This document shows, piece by piece, positions 8,423 through 17,323 of a DNA stretch of 64,000 nucleotides. The notes below the pieces were generated by a model. The model was not told where the DNA came from and ran no database searches. It saw only the letters and a program-made list of their open reading frames with translations. How positions within the stretch are numbered: the first letter of the stretch is position 1; each line of letters starts with the position of its first letter. The position numbers were made by a program, and so were the translations under genes. The stretch comes from Halopiger goleimassiliensis (GTDB taxonomy: Archaea > Halobacteriota > Halobacteria > Halobacteriales > Natrialbaceae). The stretch covers positions 630,217 through 694,216 of the forward strand of contig NZ_HG315691.1 of NCBI RefSeq assembly GCF_000455345.1. The letters run 5' to 3'.

Positions 8423-9238
8423 ATGGGTACGTTCACCCCGGACGACATCGGCAAGACCGTCGAGAGCGACGCGGGAGACGCGCTCGGTGCGGTCGTCGAG
8501 GTCGACGACGAAACCGCGTACGTCGATCCCGATCCCGGCGTCACCGACTCGATCAAGGCCGCACTCGACTGGGACGGCAGCCTCGAGACGACCGTCCTGG
8601 TCACCGACGACGCGGTCGCCGAGATCACGACCGACGCGATCCGGCTCGAGGCCGAGTTCCCCGAGGAGAGTCTCATCGGCGGTGACGCCGCGGAGGCCGA
8701 GTCGGGAACCGAGCGAGCGGATCGGCCCGACGAGTCCGACCGGCAGGATATCGGCCACGATCCGGGGGACCCGATCGCCTCGAACCCGACGGAGGCGGGC
8801 GGAGACGCGACCGGAGCCGGTGCCGGCACCGAAGCCGACGCGTCGGAGTCGATGATGGAAGACGACGAGTTCTACGACGCCCAGGAGGGCGGCGCTCGCG
8901 TCGATCCCGACGACGAGATGGCGTCGCCCGCGGAGGAGCCGCCGGACGTGGATCCCGACGAACTCGACGAGGTCGAAGACGAGGCGAGCCGAGAACTCGA
9001 GGTCGATCCGAGCGAAGTGACCGACGGGGACCCCGAAGCCGAACTCTCCCCTCGAGAAGACGTGGCGAACAGAGAGGGGGCCGACGTGCCTGCGGTGGAC
9101 CGCGAGTCGTCGGGACCGACGACCGAAGACGCGGGCGCGATCGACGCCGAGATGCCCACCGAATCCGAAGCCGGTCCGGACGTCGAGGACGACGAGGAGC
9201 CGGAGGGCGAGGAGCACGACCTGGACGAAGGGCGGTAG
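8423..9238 (+). CDS. PRC-barrel-like protein with long acidic tail
   Basis: 271 residues. Residues 1-80 are a PRC-barrel-like domain (GKTVESDAGDALGAVVEV, TAYVDPDPGV, DAVAEITTDAIRLEAEF) paralogous to the protein at 3632-3880. The remaining 190 residues are a disordered, very acidic tail rich in Asp, Glu, Pro and Ser, with no membrane segment and no sorting signal. A start ATG at 8423 gives the complete domain, with about 100 bases to the preceding transporter gene. Function is unknown; such tails in haloarchaea often reflect adaptation to high salt or a protein-interaction role, which is inference. Confidence 0.8.
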   Translation: MGTFTPDDIGKTVESDAGDALGAVVEVDDETAYVDPDPGVTDSIKAALDWDGSLETTVLVTDDAVAEITTDAIRLEAEFPEESLIGGDAAEAESGTERADRPDESDRQDIGHDPGDPIASNPTEAGGDATGAGAGTEADASESMMEDDEFYDAQEGGARVDPDDEMASPAEEPPDVDPDELDEVEDEASRELEVDPSEVTDGDPEAELSPREDVANREGADVPAVDRESSGPTTEDAGAIDAEMPTESEAGPDVEDDEEPEGEEHDLDEGR

Positions 9239-9267
9239 CGAGGCACGTCCTGCGTTCGTTCGTCGGC

Positions 9268-9519
9268 CTACGAGTCGGAGCGAATCGTCAGGATCCCGTC
9301 GTTGACCGTAACCTCGGTCGCCTCCTCCGGAACGTCGAACTCGTACTGTTCGCCGTCGACGACGACGATCGCCGTCTCCTCGAGGCGGTCGAGCGAGGGT
9401 TTGTCGCCCGTCTGGCCGAAGTCGACGGCGATGACGTGTTCGTCCGCGTAGTCGCGTTCCGTGATCGTGACCGCGTCCGTCTCGTTGGCGACGGCTTCCA
9501 GCTGCGGTGGCGGTTCCAT
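9268..9519 (-). CDS. Hsp20/alpha-crystallin-like small haloarchaeal protein
   Basis: 83-residue protein beginning MEPPPQLEAVANETDAVTI. The end, EFDVPEEATEVTVNDGILTI, has the beta-strand pattern that closes an alpha-crystallin domain (V-x-V-x-N-D-G-x-L-T-I). The N- and C-terminal extensions of true small heat-shock proteins are short or absent, so it may be a minimal Hsp20-like fold rather than an active oligomeric chaperone. The open frame extends much further upstream, but ATG 9519 is the sensible start because everything above it is antisense to the next gene. It is divergent from rlmE. Confidence 0.75.
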   Translation of the reverse strand: MEPPPQLEAVANETDAVTITERDYADEHVIAVDFGQTGDKPSLDRLEETAIVVVDGEQYEFDVPEEATEVTVNDGILTIRSDS

Positions 9520-9720
9520 GGTCGGTCGATCCGTTGGGACCGCTGTCCGTAAGCGCCGTGCAGGAAACTGCACCGTGAAGCGACTGTGGGGAACCGGACC
9601 CAACGCCGGTCGACTCCCATCCAACGAGCCTTTCCCGTTCGGCCACCTCACTGTCCGTATGAACGGACGTACGTGCCCGATTCGGGGCAGCAACGCGTCG
9701 CCATCCGCGGTGAGAGTACC

Positions 9721-10506
9721 ATGACGGGACGCGACATGTACTACAACAAGGCCAAGCAGGAGGGCTACCGTTCTCGAGCGGCCTACAAGCTCAAACAGCT
9801 GGACGACCTCGAGAACGTCCTCGAGCGCGGCGACACCGTCGTCGACCTCGGCGCGGCCCCCGGCGGCTGGCTGCAGGTCGCCGCCGAGGAGGTCGGACCC
9901 GAGGGGACCGTCATCGGGGTCGACCTCCAGCGGATCAAGCCGTTCGACGACGAGGAACTGAACGAGCACGTCGAGACGATTCGGGGCGACATGACCGAGG
10001 AGAAGACGCGCGAACGGGTCGTCGACGCCGCCGACGGGACGGTCGACGCCGTAGTGTCGGACATGGCACCCAACATGAGCGGCGAGTACTCGCTCGATCA
10101 GGCCCGATCGCTGCACCTCGCGCGCCAGGCGTTCGAGACCGCGCTCGAGTTGCTCGACACCGGCGGCGACTTCGTGGTGAAGGTCTTCGAGGGGCCGGAC
10201 GTCGACGACTTCCGCGCGGAGGTCGACGAGGAGTTCCGCTACGTTCGAGCGACCAGTCCCGACGCGTCGCGCGACGAATCCTCCGAGATCTACTTCGTCG
10301 GCAAGGACCACATCACGGCCCCCGTCCGCCCGGGGGACGAACTCGAGGTCGAGATCGTCGACGTCGGCAGCGAGGGCGACGGCATCGCGAGCGTCGACGG
10401 CTACCGGTTGTTCGTCCCCGCGACGGAGGCAGGCGAGGTCGTCGAGGTCCGCGTCGACGATGTCAAGCCGAACTTCGGGTTCGCACAGCGACTCGATCGG
10501 AACTAG
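9721..10506 (+). CDS. rlmE: 23S rRNA 2'-O-uridine methyltransferase RlmE (FtsJ) with TRAM domain
   Basis: SAM-dependent methyltransferase expected to modify a uridine in the 23S rRNA A-loop. Residues 1-200 are the FtsJ fold: YYNKAKQEGYRSRAAYKL (RNA-contact start), SAM motif VVDLGAAPGGWLQVA, catalytic Asp in VVSDMAPNMSG, and Lys in FVVKVFEG, giving the K-D-K-E pattern. Residues 205-261 are a TRAM domain, a known archaeal addition for RNA binding. The frame is open to 9586, but the ATG at 9721 starts the conserved MTGRDMYYNKAKQ. Its stop is three bases from the convergent regulator gene. Confidence 0.95.
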   Translation: MTGRDMYYNKAKQEGYRSRAAYKLKQLDDLENVLERGDTVVDLGAAPGGWLQVAAEEVGPEGTVIGVDLQRIKPFDDEELNEHVETIRGDMTEEKTRERVVDAADGTVDAVVSDMAPNMSGEYSLDQARSLHLARQAFETALELLDTGGDFVVKVFEGPDVDDFRAEVDEEFRYVRATSPDASRDESSEIYFVGKDHITAPVRPGDELEVEIVDVGSEGDGIASVDGYRLFVPATEAGEVVEVRVDDVKPNFGFAQRLDRN

Positions 10507-10509
10507 CCG

Positions 10510-10689
10510 TTACTCCTCGGCGTCCTCGAGGCGGTCGTGACGGGCGTCGATCTCGTCCAGGAGGTCCAGCGTTTTCCGGACCGACGCCCGGATCGCGTCG
10601 CTGCGGTTGACGAACTTCCCGTCGTCGCCGACGTGCTCGTCGAGATCGTCCAGCAGTTCCTGCGGGATTTCGACGCTGATCTTTGGCAT
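10510..10689 (-). CDS. Ribbon-helix-helix transcriptional regulator (CopG/NikR N-terminal type)
   Basis: 59-residue protein: MPKISVEIPQELLDDLDEHV then FVNRSDAIRASVRKTLDLLDE. This is a classic beta-strand, helix, helix dimeric DNA-binding domain; the SVEIPQ strand would lie in the major groove. No ligand domain is attached, so it probably acts as a simple dimer on its own or with a partner. No toxin gene is adjacent: the neighbours are rlmE (convergent) and tatCt. A TATA-like CTTAAG lies just upstream of the ATG on the coding strand. It is one of many such haloarchaeal regulators, target unknown. Confidence 0.88.
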   Translation of the reverse strand: MPKISVEIPQELLDDLDEHVGDDGKFVNRSDAIRASVRKTLDLLDEIDARHDRLEDAEE

Positions 10690-10828
10690 GTAGTCGTCGT
10701 TCGAAGCCCCGGGTCTTAAGCCCCGGTACGTGTTGCAGCGGTTGGACCGCGGCTCGAGGCCGTATCGGCTATGCACTACTCGGCTCCAACCGGCTGTGTC
10801 AACCTCGAGCGTGCCGATCGTTCGGGAA

Positions 10829-13153
10829 TCAGTCCCCGGTCGCGTCCGCCTCGGGGTCGGGTTCGGGAGCGGTGGTGCCGCCACCACCGCCGAAGAGCCG
10901 TCCGCCGGCGGTAAGGATGTAGAGGACAGCGAGGCCGAGCAGGTAGGTCAGCGCGATCGGAATCGCCACGAGAAACATCGTGAGGATGCCATTCGGGCTG
11001 GCGAAGGCGGCGACCGCGAAGATGGCGACGACGACGGGCCGCCAGCGCTCGAGCATCGTCCGGTAGTGGACGATGCCGCCGACGTGGAACAGCGCCATCG
11101 TGACGATCAGGTTCAGCAGGAAGCCGACGCCGATGGTCGTGTAGATCACGAGCCACGAGAAGCTGTTGATCCGGTAGGTGACCTCCATTCCGTTGACGAG
11201 GGCGTCGGTGATGAGATAGGAGATGACCGTCGGCGCGATCCAGTAGAAGCCGACGAACAGGCCCAGCGCGAACCCGGCGAAGAGCGCGAGTCCCCAGACG
11301 AGGAAGACCCGCGAGTCGCCGCTGACGAGGCCGCGTTCCCTGGCGGCCGGCCACGACCAGTACAGCACCATCGGCAGGATGGCGATGATCCCGAGGATGG
11401 TGCTCACCTTCACCATGAAGATCAACACCTCGACGGGGTGTAAGGCGATGACCAGCCCGAGATCGCTGATCAGGTCCGCCGATATCTCCTGACCCTGGAT
11501 CGACTCCTCGGTGACCTCGTCCAGGACTTCCGTCGGCACCCGATCGATGAACTGCACGAGGACGTAGCCGAACCCGCCCTGGTACAGCGCGAGGAAGGTC
11601 CCGCCCAGCACCGCCATGAAGACGCCCACGATGTAGATGGTCTTCGACGTGAGGCTGTCGACGATGAAGGCGAGGTCGTAGGCGTAGCCGCCGATGTCCT
11701 CCTCGGTCGTCTCCTCTTCCGTGAACGGATCGAGCATCCCCGCGGCCGTGCTGGCGAAGACGCTCTCGTCTTCGTCGGCCGCTCCCTCGGCTGGCGCGCC
11801 GCCGGCGTCGCTGCCCCCGACGTCGGCGCTTTCATCGGCGTTTTCGGCCCGCTCCTCGAGGGTGTCGAACCGGTCGAGGATCGCCTGGGCTTTCTCCCGG
11901 TTGTCGTCGTACATCGCCTGCCGGGAGTACTCGAGGGCCTGTTCTTCCTCCATCGCGAGGAACACCGGCGCGGGAATCTCCTCGATGTCGTCGGCGGCCA
12001 GCGTCTCGAAGTCGACGTCGTCGGGCGTCTCCGCCGAACGGAGGTCGTCTTCCCGCGGGTAGACCGGCGACTGGAGGATCTGTAGCGTGTAGACGAGCAG
12101 GGCGACGACGGCCACGACGAGGGCAACGATCAGGCCGACGGCGACGTCACCGAGGAGGCCGTACTCGGTCGCGATGGCCTGCAGGCTGCTCGGGTCCGGC
12201 CGCGCGTAGTCGGGAAACAGCGGGAAGACCGACTCCTCGAGCCGGTCGAAGCCGTCCTGGTTGACGAACGCGGCCGTCCCGAGGGCGACGACGACGATAC
12301 CGCCGACGAACTGCAGAACCCGGCGTTTGACGAGTTTGCTGCCCGTATCGAGTTCGGCGGCACCGCGGCGTCGCATGTTGGTGACGACCTTCGCGAGCCC
12401 GAGACTGAAGACGTAGAGGGCGACCAGCGGCAGGGCCCACATCAGCAGCGTGAACGGGTCCGGCGGGGAGAACATCGCGCCGAAGACGGTGATGACGACG
12501 ATGGCGTGTCGCCACTTGTCGCGGAAGGTCTCGTAGGAGACGATTTCGGTGTACGCGAGCACGCTCATCGCCAGCGGCAACTGGGCGGCGAGCCCGAACG
12601 AGATGGTCAACAGGACGATGAACTCGGTGAACTCGGTGATCCCCCAGCTCGGGTTCACCCCGGCCTCGTAGGCGACGGCCCCGAGGAACTCGAACGCGAA
12701 GGGGAAGAAGATCACGTACGCGTAGAGTAGTCCCAGCACGAACAGCGTCGCGGAGGCGAACCCGAACCCGATCTTGTACCGCGTCGAGATCGGGACGACG
12801 GAGTCGACGCCGCGTCGGCGCAACGCGCCGCGGGAGAAGTAGACGAGCGCCGGAATCGCGAGGATGATCCCCATCAAGACGCCGATCTTCGCCTGTAACA
12901 GGATGACTTCGAACGGCGTTCGCGTAATGATGGTGGTCGCGTCGGCGAGGTCGCCGTCCATATTCGTCTTGGCCGTCGCCTCGAGGAAGTCCCAGATGTA
13001 GACCCGTAGCGCGTAGAAGGTACCGACGAAGCCCAGCGTGAAGACGATAAACACCTTCTGGAGGTGATCCTGGGCGGTCGAGAACATCGCGCCGAGGGTT
13101 TCCCGCCCGGAGTTGATCGCTCGAGCGGTGTCCTCGTCGACGGCAGAACTCAT
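10829..13153 (-). CDS. tatCt: Twin-domain Sec-independent translocase TatCt
   Basis: Membrane receptor and core of the twin-arginine translocase. 774 residues, about three times the size of a normal TatC, because two TatC domains are fused. The first spans roughly residues 25-265, with further predicted membrane segments near 280 and 335; a long acidic cytoplasmic linker (about 380-490) follows, then the second TatC domain (about 505-745). Each domain carries the hydrophobic TatC helices and the loop before helix 3 (PALVYFSRGALRRRG in the first). This double architecture is known in haloarchaea, where TatCt acts beside a normal TatCo, encoded divergently at 13460. No TatA gene is present in the window. 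Confidence 0.93.
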   Translation of the reverse strand: MSSAVDEDTARAINSGRETLGAMFSTAQDHLQKVFIVFTLGFVGTFYALRVYIWDFLEATAKTNMDGDLADATTIITRTPFEVILLQAKIGVLMGIILAIPALVYFSRGALRRRGVDSVVPISTRYKIGFGFASATLFVLGLLYAYVIFFPFAFEFLGAVAYEAGVNPSWGITEFTEFIVLLTISFGLAAQLPLAMSVLAYTEIVSYETFRDKWRHAIVVITVFGAMFSPPDPFTLLMWALPLVALYVFSLGLAKVVTNMRRRGAAELDTGSKLVKRRVLQFVGGIVVVALGTAAFVNQDGFDRLEESVFPLFPDYARPDPSSLQAIATEYGLLGDVAVGLIVALVVAVVALLVYTLQILQSPVYPREDDLRSAETPDDVDFETLAADDIEEIPAPVFLAMEEEQALEYSRQAMYDDNREKAQAILDRFDTLEERAENADESADVGGSDAGGAPAEGAADEDESVFASTAAGMLDPFTEEETTEEDIGGYAYDLAFIVDSLTSKTIYIVGVFMAVLGGTFLALYQGGFGYVLVQFIDRVPTEVLDEVTEESIQGQEISADLISDLGLVIALHPVEVLIFMVKVSTILGIIAILPMVLYWSWPAARERGLVSGDSRVFLVWGLALFAGFALGLFVGFYWIAPTVISYLITDALVNGMEVTYRINSFSWLVIYTTIGVGFLLNLIVTMALFHVGGIVHYRTMLERWRPVVVAIFAVAAFASPNGILTMFLVAIPIALTYLLGLAVLYILTAGGRLFGGGGGTTAPEPDPEADATGD

Positions 13154-13459
13154 TGACTGGTTGTGGTTATCCCATATCCGGTTATCAACCTTTCGTGTCC
13201 GCTACAAACGCCGCACATCGCGCGCTCGAGGGAAAAGACCGGTTCGAACCGACTCGCGGTAGCGGACCAGGGGGGCGACGCGACGGGGGCTGACCGACGG
13301 GAGCCAACGTGTCGTATTCTACTGCGGTCAGCTCCGACTGACGGTCGCCTCGAACCCCGTACCCGGAATCTCGCCCGATCGACCGGGTGTTCTCACCCCT
13401 CTCGTTCGATGCGCGTAAGAAAAAGGCCTATAACTGGCGGCCTATCTATATCGCGTTAG
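13154..13459. other. Divergent intergenic region between tatCt and tatCo
   Basis: 306 bases holding the two divergent promoters. For tatCo a TATA-like CCTATAAC at 13427-13434 is about 29 bases before its ATG, so a leaderless message is likely. Toward tatCt, the AT-rich stretch around 13163-13195 (GGTTATC repeats) is the probable promoter. I see no gene or RNA here. Confidence 0.6.
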
Positions 13460-14533
13460 ATGTCGGACGAGTCGGCGCCGGACGAGGGTCCATCGGACCC
13501 CGAGGAGGCGGGCGAACCCGAGGAGTCGACGGTCTCGGCCGCCGACTCGAGCGACGCCGACGGTGACGCGGAGCCCGCGGACGAAGGAACCGACGGGGCG
13601 GAGGCGGACGAACCGGCGGACGACGGGACTGATGCCGACGAGGCTGCGGAGGCGGACGAGCCGGAGATCGACAGGCCGCCGGCGCTGCGCGATCAGCCCG
13701 TCGAGACCGACGGCGAGGGCGTCGTCGGCGGCGGCCACGGCTCCGAGGAGACGTCGCCGGAGTACCCCGACCCCGACGAGGACGTCGGGGGCATCTCGAC
13801 GCCGCCGGACGACGAGGAGATGCCGCTGGCCGATCACATCGAGGAGATGATCCTCCGGCTGGCGGTCGTCCTGCTGTTCGGCGCAGCCGGGACCGCCATC
13901 GGCCTGCTGTGGGCGATGGAAGCGATCGATTTCATCTGGCACGACGTCGTCCCCTACATGGAGGTGGAGGGCCGGATCCCGCCGCCGCACGTCTACCACC
14001 CGCTCGAGCCGTGGCTGACCCGGATCAAGGTCGCCGCCCTGCTCGGGATCATGGTCGCGCTCCCGACCTTCGTCTACGAGTGTTACAAGTTCATGAAGCC
14101 GGGGCTGTACCCCCACGAACGCAAGTACTACCTCGCGGCGGTCCCGACGAGCGTCGTCCTCGCGGGGATCGGGATGCTCTTCTCGTACTTCCTCGTGCTG
14201 CCGGCGCTGTTCTACTACTTCACGTACTACGCCGACGGTAGCGCGGGCATCGCGTACGCGCTCGGCGATACGTTCGACCTCGTCATCACGCTGACCGCTT
14301 TCCTCGCCATCGTCTTCCAGATTCCGCTGTTCATCATGCTCGCGATCATGATGGGCGTGACGACCCGCCGCTGGCTCGCCGCGAAGCGACTGTACTTCTG
14401 GGCGGCGTTCCTCGGCCTGTCCTTCATGTTCACGATGGACCCGACGATGATGGCACCCATCCTCGTCGCGATCACGATGATCCTGCTGTTCGAGGGGACG
14501 CTGGCGATCCTCAAGTGGGTCGGCCGGGAGTAG
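13460..14533 (+). CDS. tatCo: Sec-independent translocase TatCo
   Basis: Conventional single-domain TatC, 357 residues. Residues 1-120 are a cytoplasmic, very acidic low-complexity extension rich in Glu, Asp, Ala and Pro. The TatC core starts at MPLADHIEEMILRLAVVLLFG and has six predicted membrane helices, the motif LPTFVYECYKFMKPGLYPHERKY split by short loops, and the conserved FSYFLVLPALFYYF helix. Haloarchaea export most secreted proteins folded by this route; the binding lipoprotein at 7117 is one candidate client. It is divergent from tatCt. Confidence 0.94.
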   Translation: MSDESAPDEGPSDPEEAGEPEESTVSAADSSDADGDAEPADEGTDGAEADEPADDGTDADEAAEADEPEIDRPPALRDQPVETDGEGVVGGGHGSEETSPEYPDPDEDVGGISTPPDDEEMPLADHIEEMILRLAVVLLFGAAGTAIGLLWAMEAIDFIWHDVVPYMEVEGRIPPPHVYHPLEPWLTRIKVAALLGIMVALPTFVYECYKFMKPGLYPHERKYYLAAVPTSVVLAGIGMLFSYFLVLPALFYYFTYYADGSAGIAYALGDTFDLVITLTAFLAIVFQIPLFIMLAIMMGVTTRRWLAAKRLYFWAAFLGLSFMFTMDPTMMAPILVAITMILLFEGTLAILKWVGRE

Positions 14534-14857
14534 CCCCCTCGAGCGACGCTCTTCCTCGAACCAGTCTCCTACTTCCGTCGGTGGGATTTCGGAGCCGGTG
14601 CTATCGTGGACAGCCGTCCGTTCGATCGCCCACGTGCGACGACTTTACGGCATTATATTGTTAGTATTCCCTCGGATATCGTCGGGACCTGTGCTTTCAC
14701 ACCTGAAAACTTCCTATATGAAAACGATCAACGTTTAGTGTCCTCATATGTTCTCAATACCCGTGACTCAGTGAACTATGGGCCTGGAATTCTCTGGAGT
14801 GGTGTCCGATCGTAAAACGGGTTCGAACCGATCCCGACGGCCCGGGAGGTGGCTCCC
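14534..14857. other. AT-richer intergenic region upstream of nasA
   Basis: 324 bases. From 14640 to 14790 the sequence is clearly AT-richer than its surroundings, with TATA-like runs (CATTATATTG near 14652, CCTATATG near 14713). A small inverted repeat AAACG-n5-CGTTT lies at 14722-14736. This is the likely nitrate/ammonium-responsive promoter of nasA. The purine run GGAGG at 14845-14849 can act as a ribosome-binding site for GTG 14858. No convincing gene. Confidence 0.5.
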
Positions 14858-17005
14858 GTGACCGACTCCGTTCCGACGACGTGTATGCGGTGTGCGGTCG
14901 GCTGCGGGCACGTCCAGCGGCCGGTCGAACGGGGCTACGGCCTCGACGTCGTCCGCGGTGACGCCGCGCATCCGGTCAACAACGGCCTCGCCTGCCAGCG
15001 CGGCATCCGCGAGACCGCGGCTCCCGACGGCGAGTGGTTGGCCCGCCCGCTCGTGCGCCGCGACGGCGACCTCGTGCCGACGACCTGGGAGACCGCCCTC
15101 GAGCGTGCCGCCGAGGGCCTCTCCGCGGCCCTCGAGAGCGGCGACGGCGGCGACGGCGTCGCCGTACTGGGTAGCGGCCAGCAAACGAACGAGGCCGCCT
15201 ACGCGCTGGGGAAACTCGCCCGGGGCGGCTTCGGCACCCGCTACTACGACGCCAACACGACGCTGTGTATGGCCTCGGCCGTCACCGCGTACTACGACGC
15301 CTTCGGCAGCGACGCACCGCCGCCGACCTACGACGACGTCCCCGAGGCCGAGACCCACCTCGTCTGGGGGGCCAATCCGGCCGCGGCCCACCCCGTCCTG
15401 TTCCGGTGGATCACCCAGTCGGCCGACGAGGACGATTCCGAACTGCTCGTGGTCGACCCCATCGAGAGCGAGACCGCCGAGGTCGCCGACCACCACGTCC
15501 CCCTCGAGCCGGGCGGGGACCTCGCGCTCGCTCGAGCGGTACTCGCCCGGGTCGTCGAGACCGACCGGGTCGACGAGTCGTTCGTCGCCGAGGCAACGAC
15601 GGGCTTCGCGGAGCTGCGCGCCGAACTGCCCGACGCCGCGGCGGCCGCCGACCGCGCCGGCGTCTCGATGGCGGACGTCGACCGACTCGCGGCCGCGTTC
15701 GGGGACCCGACGCTGCTCTACTGGGGGATGGGGATCAACCAGAGCGTCAACGGGACCGCCGCCGCGGGCGCGCTGATCGACCTCTGCCTGGCGACGGGGA
15801 ACCTCCGACCCGGTTCGGGGCCGTTCTCGCTGACGGGACAGGCCAACTCGATGGGGACGCGCGTCTGTTCCTCGAAGGGCACCTGGCCGGGGCACCGGCC
15901 GTTTACCGATCCTGCCCACCGCGAGACGGTCGCCGAAGCGTGGGACGTGCCCGAGTCTCGGCTTCCCGAAAATTCCGGCCCCGGGCCGGTCGGGATCGTC
16001 GACGCGATCGACGACGAGGTCGACGCCGTCTACGCGGTCGCCACCAATCCCGTCGCCGGAATGCCCGATGCGACCCGGGTCCGGGACCGGCTCGCGGACG
16101 CCTTCCTCGTGGTGCAGGACGCCTTCCGCAGCGAGACCGTCGACCTCGCCGACGTCGTGTTGCCGGCGGCGACCTGGGGCGAATCCGAGGGGACGACGAT
16201 CAACATGGAACGGACCGTCTCGCGGGTGCGAGCGGCGACCGAGACCCCCACGGGCGTCAGGACCGACCTCGAGTTGATCCGCCACCTGGCCGACCGCACC
16301 GTTCCGGGGCTGTTCGACTCGCCGCTCGAGCCGGCGGCCGTCTTCGACGAACTCGCGGCGCTGACGGCCGGGACGCCCGCGGATCTCTCGGGGATCAGCT
16401 ACGACCGCCTCGAGGCCGAGCGCGCGGTTCGCTGGCCGGCCCCGTCGGCCGACGTCGCGGCCGGCTATCGGTACTACGAGGGGCCGGAGGGGCGCGACGA
16501 CGCGCCTGCATACGAGGGTGCCTCGGATCCCGCGGAGTCGTGGTCGTTCTACACGCCGTCCGGACGGGCGCAGTTCTCGAGCGCCGACGCCCAGCCGGTG
16601 CCCGAGCCGACCGACGAGGCGTATCCCCTGACGTTGACGACCGCACGTCGGCCCGACGCCTACAACACCGGGGTCCGAACCCGGGACGACGAACCGCCGG
16701 TCGCCCGGGTCAGTCCGGCGACGGCCGTCGCGCTCGCGAACGACATCGACGGGATCCCGGAGGACGACGCGGACGTCAGGGGGCGGGTCGTCTCGCGACG
16801 GGCGTCGGTCGAGGTCCGGATCGAGACCGACGACGCGATCCCGGACGGCGTCGTCTGGCTCCCGATTCACCACCCCGTGGTCAACGAACTGACCCTCCCC
16901 GACGTCGACCCGCGGTCGAAGGAGCCCCACTACAAGCAGTGTGCCGTCCGCCTCGCGGCACCCCGCGAGTCCGACGCGGAGGCGATCTCCGAAGCGAGCG
17001 CCTGA
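14858..17005 (+). CDS. nasA: Assimilatory nitrate reductase catalytic subunit NasA
   Basis: Molybdopterin-guanine-dinucleotide enzyme reducing nitrate to nitrite in the cytoplasm. The N-terminal 4Fe-4S site is C9-x2-C12-x3-C16-x29-C46. Cys137 in TTLCMASA is the likely molybdenum ligand. The central domains contain VWGANPAAAHP, WGMGINQSVNG and the segment LTGQANSMGTR typical of NasA, and the C-terminal MGD domain ends with WLPIHHP and NELTLP. GTG 14858 is preferred over GTG 14849 because GGAGG at 14845-14849 is then eight bases upstream. About 715 residues, as usual for archaeal NasA. The stop is about 320 bases before nasD. No nitrate transporter or MobA-like gene lies between them. Confidence 0.93.
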   Translation: MTDSVPTTCMRCAVGCGHVQRPVERGYGLDVVRGDAAHPVNNGLACQRGIRETAAPDGEWLARPLVRRDGDLVPTTWETALERAAEGLSAALESGDGGDGVAVLGSGQQTNEAAYALGKLARGGFGTRYYDANTTLCMASAVTAYYDAFGSDAPPPTYDDVPEAETHLVWGANPAAAHPVLFRWITQSADEDDSELLVVDPIESETAEVADHHVPLEPGGDLALARAVLARVVETDRVDESFVAEATTGFAELRAELPDAAAAADRAGVSMADVDRLAAAFGDPTLLYWGMGINQSVNGTAAAGALIDLCLATGNLRPGSGPFSLTGQANSMGTRVCSSKGTWPGHRPFTDPAHRETVAEAWDVPESRLPENSGPGPVGIVDAIDDEVDAVYAVATNPVAGMPDATRVRDRLADAFLVVQDAFRSETVDLADVVLPAATWGESEGTTINMERTVSRVRAATETPTGVRTDLELIRHLADRTVPGLFDSPLEPAAVFDELAALTAGTPADLSGISYDRLEAERAVRWPAPSADVAAGYRYYEGPEGRDDAPAYEGASDPAESWSFYTPSGRAQFSSADAQPVPEPTDEAYPLTLTTARRPDAYNTGVRTRDDEPPVARVSPATAVALANDIDGIPEDDADVRGRVVSRRASVEVRIETDDAIPDGVVWLPIHHPVVNELTLPDVDPRSKEPHYKQCAVRLAAPRESDAEAISEASA

Positions 17006-17323
17006 TCGGCCGGCGTCGCCTCGGCTCCGCCGATCCTGCTCCGTTACGGTTCTGCCCATCCGTTCCGCCGCCGGCCGCTCGTCTCCTGTGGCGGTGACCG
17101 CCCGCTCGCGGACCCGTTCCTTCGAACATACAGCCTAGTACAGATTATATTCCGTTGTACATTCGACGCACAATCCTAAAACACGGGGGTAATAGGACAT
17201 ACGTAAACGGTCAGCATTATATGGTTTAGGAGCATGCGATTGTACTGTGAATCGCGCAATGTTCGGAGTGGAATTCCGCAAATCCCGCGCGGATCGTTCG
17301 GTCGGAGACGGGGTGGTCGGCTG
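17006..17323. other. nasA-nasD intergenic region with own promoter
   Basis: 318 bases. AT-rich from 17120 to 17240, with a TATA-like CATTATATGG at 17214-17223. An inverted pair CCTAAA (17174-17179) and TTTAGG (17225-17230) brackets that box, and GTACA-n-TGTAC lies at 17138-17160. nasD is therefore probably transcribed on its own, with an untranslated leader of about 80 bases. An open frame extends up to ATG 17234, but that ATG is too close to the TATA box to be transcribed properly. Confidence 0.5.

Noticed and set aside
14818-14835. GGGTTCGAACC resembling a tRNA T-loop
   Set aside because: Simple palindrome; no acceptor or anticodon stems around it.
14768-17059. Long minus-strand frame of 763 codons over nasA
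   Set aside because: NasA has all cofactor motifs in the plus frame; the opposite frame has arginine- and glycine-rich shadow composition.
16030-17129. Arginine-rich frames as possible small proteins
   Set aside because: They are basic, low in acidic residues and overlap clear genes; typical shadows in this genome.
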